Assembly: GCA_026983935.1 (NCBI GenBank)
Contig: JALSTC010000643.1
Coordinates: forward strand, 1 to 9,015
Direction: 5' to 3'
Length of the DNA stretch: 9,015 nucleotides
From: Ardenticatenia bacterium
Lineage (GTDB): Bacteria; Chloroflexota; Anaerolineae; Aggregatilineales; Ch27
The notes beneath the pieces are model-generated. The model did no database searches, was not told the DNA's origin, and worked only from the letters and a program-made list of their open reading frames with translations. Shown piece by piece: positions 6,811 to 9,015 of this stretch. The position numbers were made by a program, and so were the translations under genes. Numbering within the stretch: the first letter of the stretch is position 1; each line of letters starts with the position of its first letter.

Positions 6811-7530
6811 ATGTGTGCCGACTATGCGGACCGCCTCGAATACCCGATCACCAGTGGCTACATTCAGGTAGTGGCAGCCGGAAACACCATCCCCGCCTTC
6901 TGGGCACATCCGGATGCAGGTGGCACGTACCCCGGACTGGTCGTCATCCATGATCACGGGGGACTGACGGCATCCATCCGCAGGCTGGTGCGGCGGCTGG
7001 CGGAGCGCGGTCACTATGTGATCGCGCCGGATTTATCCGCGCAAAGCTCACCCGCCGCGCCGGATGACCTCAAGCTGCCAGCCATCGCCGCCGCGATCAA
7101 TGCCCTGCGCACGCATAACCACTGCAACGGTGACATTGCCATCATCGGTTTTGGCACGGGCGGCACACTCGCGCTGCAGACAGCAGCACAGCGCGACGAC
7201 CTCAAGGCAGCCGTCGCGTTCAACGGCAGCCCGGAGCCATTTCTACCGCTGCTGGCAGCCACAACCACGCCAATTCTGGCATTCTATGGCGGACAGGATG
7301 CAGCCATTCCAGCGCCCGCCATCGCCGAACTGAAGACACGGCTGGCTGCCGCATCGGCGGCACACGAAGTTGTTGTTTATGCGGAAGCAGGACGGGATTT
7401 CTTCGATGACGCGCTACCGGGGTACGCAGCGGACGCCGCCGCAGACGCCAACAGGCACATGCTGCAATTCCTGGATGCCCATCTAACCGACCCCAGCCAC
7501 CCGCCGGATATCCGGCACAGGCACTTTTGA
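6811..7530 (+). CDS. Dienelactone hydrolase family protein, catalytic residues altered
   Basis: The protein has 239 residues, the usual family length. The ATG at 6811 follows GGTGGAGAA (6797-6805). It has an alpha/beta-hydrolase layout: YPGLVVIHDHGGL strand and oxyanion region at ~41-52, GHYVIAPDL near 68-76, the nucleophile elbow IIGFGTGG, FYGGQDAAIP with the acid residue D163, and a C-terminal YAEAGRDFFDD segment. In dienelactone hydrolases the triad is Cys-Asp-His and the elbow reads GxCxGG. Here the nucleophile position is Gly115, and the catalytic His (normally AGH.FF) is Arg195. Only D163 remains. The Glu that normally follows the His in 'HE' is Asp48. If these alignments hold, the protein is unlikely to hydrolyse esters or lactones by the family mechanism. 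It may be a pseudoenzyme, a binding protein or a repurposed enzyme. No signal peptide is seen, so it is likely cytoplasmic. Confidence 0.9.
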   Translation: MCADYADRLEYPITSGYIQVVAAGNTIPAFWAHPDAGGTYPGLVVIHDHGGLTASIRRLVRRLAERGHYVIAPDLSAQSSPAAPDDLKLPAIAAAINALRTHNHCNGDIAIIGFGTGGTLALQTAAQRDDLKAAVAFNGSPEPFLPLLAATTTPILAFYGGQDAAIPAPAIAELKTRLAAASAAHEVVVYAEAGRDFFDDALPGYAADAAADANRHMLQFLDAHLTDPSHPPDIRHRHF

Positions 7531-7623
7531 AGCGGGGACATGTATGGGCTTTGGAGAAAACATGGACAGAGGAACGACCAGACCTACCGAACAACAGACA
7601 GCAAAGGCGGACGTCGGACGTTA

Positions 7624-7673
7624 AGGGGGATGCCAGCACCGCACAAGATGATCAAGCGGTGTTCCTGCCCCCT
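7624..7673 (+). repeat. Imperfect long hairpin
   Basis: An outer stem AGGGGG (7624-7629) with CCCCCT (7668-7673) encloses an inner stem AGCACCGC (7635-7642) with GCGGTGTT (7656-7663, one G-U pair), separated by a small internal loop. It starts 94 bases after the hydrolase-fold stop codon. No T-run follows, so it is not a standard terminator. It could be a weak terminator or a mobile palindromic repeat. Confidence 0.35.
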
Positions 7674-7707
7674 GAGCTTGCGCAGGAATCACACGGCCCT
7701 CCTCAGT

Positions 7708-7744
7708 GTGAGGTAAAATTGTCAAGATATTGTCAATACCTCAC
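7708..7744. promoter_or_regulatory. Operator-like inverted repeat enclosing a direct repeat
   Basis: GTGAGGTA (7708-7715) and TACCTCAC (7737-7744) are perfect 8-bp inverted arms separated by 21 bp. The spacer holds two copies of ATTGTCAA (7718-7725 and 7729-7736) at an 11-bp period, about one helical turn. The cluster lies in the AT-rich part of the intergenic stretch, about 100 bases before the lipoprotein start. The arrangement resembles a binding site for a dimeric or tandem transcription factor, but no regulator is identified and an RNA hairpin is also possible. Confidence 0.45.
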
Positions 7745-7845
7745 GGTCGTACAGTACCATAGAAGAAAAGGTGGCTACAATAGCCCCCAAGTCCTTAGGA
7801 AAAAGGTCAGGGGTACGGGGTAAGTGTGGAGGTAGGAGAAAAACG

Positions 7846-9015
7846 ATGCATCGAGCTTTACGGCCTGTCGGCTGGCTGGTGCTGCTGAGCACGCTGCTTG
7901 GCCTGGCCTGCAACATGCAGCAGACCCCGCCGCCACCGCCGTCACCGACGCCGCCGCCCCGCTTCTGCCGGGAGTTCGTCGGAATCCCCGATCCCCCCCA
8001 ACCCACTGCCGTTGTCGCCTACCAGCAGGCCATCGCCGATTTTCTCTCGGAGGGCGGCTCTCCCGATGCACTGGAAACGCTGCTGCGCCGCTGGGGGGTT
8101 ATTGATGACAACCGGGGCACTGTCAACGCCGATTATGATTTCAACAGCGATGGGTACCGCGATGTCGTGATCTCCATACGCTACCCGGAGACAACCACGC
8201 TCCAGCCGCCGGGAGAGATGCTCGTCTTTGGCTGTCAGGGGCCAAGCGGACGCTACGGCGTGCTGCATGGGCTGGCGTCCGCCCCGGAAGCGTCGACCAG
8301 CTTCCCACAGATCGGCTACCTGGGTGATGTGACCGGCGATGGTCGCCCGGAAATCTTCTTTTACACCGAGCGCTGCACGCCGGTCGTCTGCCTGCAGGAG
8401 CCGTTCATCCTGACATGGGACCCCGCTGCCGACGCCTTCCGCACTATCCACGAGCAGTTCACCTCGCTCTATCACTTCACCGATGACGCGGGCAACATAC
8501 TGCCGGGATTCCCTGCGGCTGAGTTTCGCTTCGAAGACCTGACAGGCGATGGCCCGATGGAGTTCATTATCGAGGAGTGGCACACCTCTTCTGCCATGCG
8601 GGAGGCCGGGCCGATCCGTCAGGTGCGCTACACCTGGACATGGAACGGCAGCGAGTATGCCAACCCGACCCGCCTGGCCTCGCCATCTGCCTTTCGCATC
8701 CATGCCGTGCGCGAGGGAGACTGGCTGCTCCAGGCCGGAGATGTGGAAGAGGCCATCCGCGCCTACAATAAAACGCTCACCAGCCGTGAGCTGGTCAGTT
8801 GGGGCGGTGTGAATTACAGCCCGGAGAACGTTGCTTTTGAAGAATCCATGCTGGACAGCTACACGCGCTACCGGCTGGTCATCGCCCATGCTGCAGCCCG
8901 CGACGGCGAAGCCCGATCCGAATTGAGCACGATGCAGCAGTTGCTGCCCTACACGCCGGGCAACGTCCCGTCATACTACACACGGCTGGCGGAGATTTTC
9001 CTGGAGACTTTCTTT
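7846..9015 (+). CDS. Lipoprotein with VCBS/FG-GAP-like Asp-rich repeats (3'-partial)
   Basis: The frame is open for 390 codons from the ATG at 7846 to the right edge. The ATG follows AGGAGA (7834-7839). A lipoprotein signal peptide ends in the lipobox LGLAC, with C22 as the likely lipidated residue, followed by a Pro-rich linker (PPPPPSPTPPP, ~27-37). The exported part has three short loops of the calcium-binding VCBS/FG-GAP kind: DFNSDGYRD (98-106), DVTGDGRPE (161-169) and DLTGDGPME (231-239). Each is followed by a hydrophobic beta strand (VVISI, IFFYTE, FIIEE). This is typical of integrin-like beta-propeller blades. After residue ~285 the text turns helical and TPR-like (WLLQAGDVEEAIRAYNKTL, then YTRLAEIFLETF at the edge). 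A lipid-anchored surface protein with a sensing or binding role is a reasonable guess, but no specific function can be given and the C-terminus is missing. Confidence 0.88.
   Translation, partial: MHRALRPVGWLVLLSTLLGLACNMQQTPPPPPSPTPPPRFCREFVGIPDPPQPTAVVAYQQAIADFLSEGGSPDALETLLRRWGVIDDNRGTVNADYDFNSDGYRDVVISIRYPETTTLQPPGEMLVFGCQGPSGRYGVLHGLASAPEASTSFPQIGYLGDVTGDGRPEIFFYTERCTPVVCLQEPFILTWDPAADAFRTIHEQFTSLYHFTDDAGNILPGFPAAEFRFEDLTGDGPMEFIIEEWHTSSAMREAGPIRQVRYTWTWNGSEYANPTRLASPSAFRIHAVREGDWLLQAGDVEEAIRAYNKTLTSRELVSWGGVNYSPENVAFEESMLDSYTRYRLVIAHAAARDGEARSELSTMQQLLPYTPGNVPSYYTRLAEIFLETFF

Larger units (their letters stand above)
7531..7845 (+). other. Gene-poor intergenic stretch with repeats and possible promoter
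   Basis: These 315 bases hold no convincing gene. From left to right there is a short ribosome-binding-site/ATG pair for a 20-residue ORF (7562-7624), a tandem CGGACGT doublet (7608-7621), a long imperfect hairpin (7624-7673), the repeat cluster at 7708-7744, and a TACAAT that could be a -10 (7776-7781) with no good -35. Last comes the ribosome-binding site of the lipoprotein gene (AGGAGA, 7834-7839). Base composition falls to AT-richer between about 7711 and 7800, as expected of a control region. A frame open from 7527 to 7823 gives a low-complexity basic peptide with a poor start and is not called. Confidence 0.6.

Noticed and set aside
7540..7716. 58-codon + strand frame in the intergenic stretch
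   Set aside because: The start lies too close to any ribosome-binding site, and the product is an Arg-rich, low-information peptide that overlaps hairpins and the operator-like cluster.
7527..7823. 98-codon + strand frame beginning with TTG at the end of the hydrolase-fold gene
   Set aside because: Non-ATG start overlapping the previous stop codon, no ribosome-binding site, no recognisable protein features, and it runs through likely regulatory DNA.
7942..8889. Minus-strand open frame (315 codons) within the 3' lipoprotein region
   Set aside because: The opposite + strand frame has a signal peptide, lipobox, repeated Asp loops and a good ribosome-binding site. The antisense frame has none of these.

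Overview
This is a GC-rich, gene-dense bacterial window. All seven supported protein genes lie on the + strand. The overall style suggests a Chloroflexota bacterium of the Anaerolineae type: short Pro/Thr linkers behind membrane anchors, a multiheme cytochrome with an Ig/PKD-like N-terminal part, a DUF1015 protein and an actinobacterial-looking Lpd. This placement is an inference from gene content and was not tested phylogenetically.

Layout. (1) 2-595 is the C-terminal part of a CCG-domain iron-sulfur protein (HdrD/GlpC-like), cut by the left edge. (2) 687-1451 is a small anchored extracytoplasmic protein of unknown function. (3) 1452-1697 is an AT-richer promoter and leader region with a near-consensus -35/-10 pair. 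(4) 1698-3602 encodes an exported nine-heme c-type cytochrome, followed by a textbook terminator at 3636-3670. (5) 3762-5162 encodes a dihydrolipoamide dehydrogenase, followed by a terminator at 5199-5236. (6) 5334-6713 encodes a DUF1015 protein. (7) 6811-7530 encodes a dienelactone-hydrolase-fold protein that lacks the expected catalytic Cys and His. (8) 7531-7845 is a 315-base gene-poor stretch with an operator-like repeat cluster. (9) From 7846 to beyond the right edge runs a lipoprotein with three VCBS/FG-GAP-like Asp-rich loops.

Most genes look like single transcription units. They are separated by 90-315 bases holding hairpins or terminators and, in several cases, promoter-like elements. 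I see no coherent multi-gene pathway. The iron-sulfur protein, the cytochrome and Lpd are all redox proteins, but terminators separate the cytochrome from Lpd, and no partner subunits (PDH E1/E2, cytochrome maturation, Hdr partners) are in view.

I found no convincing new multi-gene system. The points most worth following up are the catalytically stripped dienelactone-hydrolase homologue, the nine-heme cytochrome with its structured leader, the inverted/direct-repeat cluster near 7708-7744, and a recurring TATA-plus-hairpin arrangement downstream of genes.
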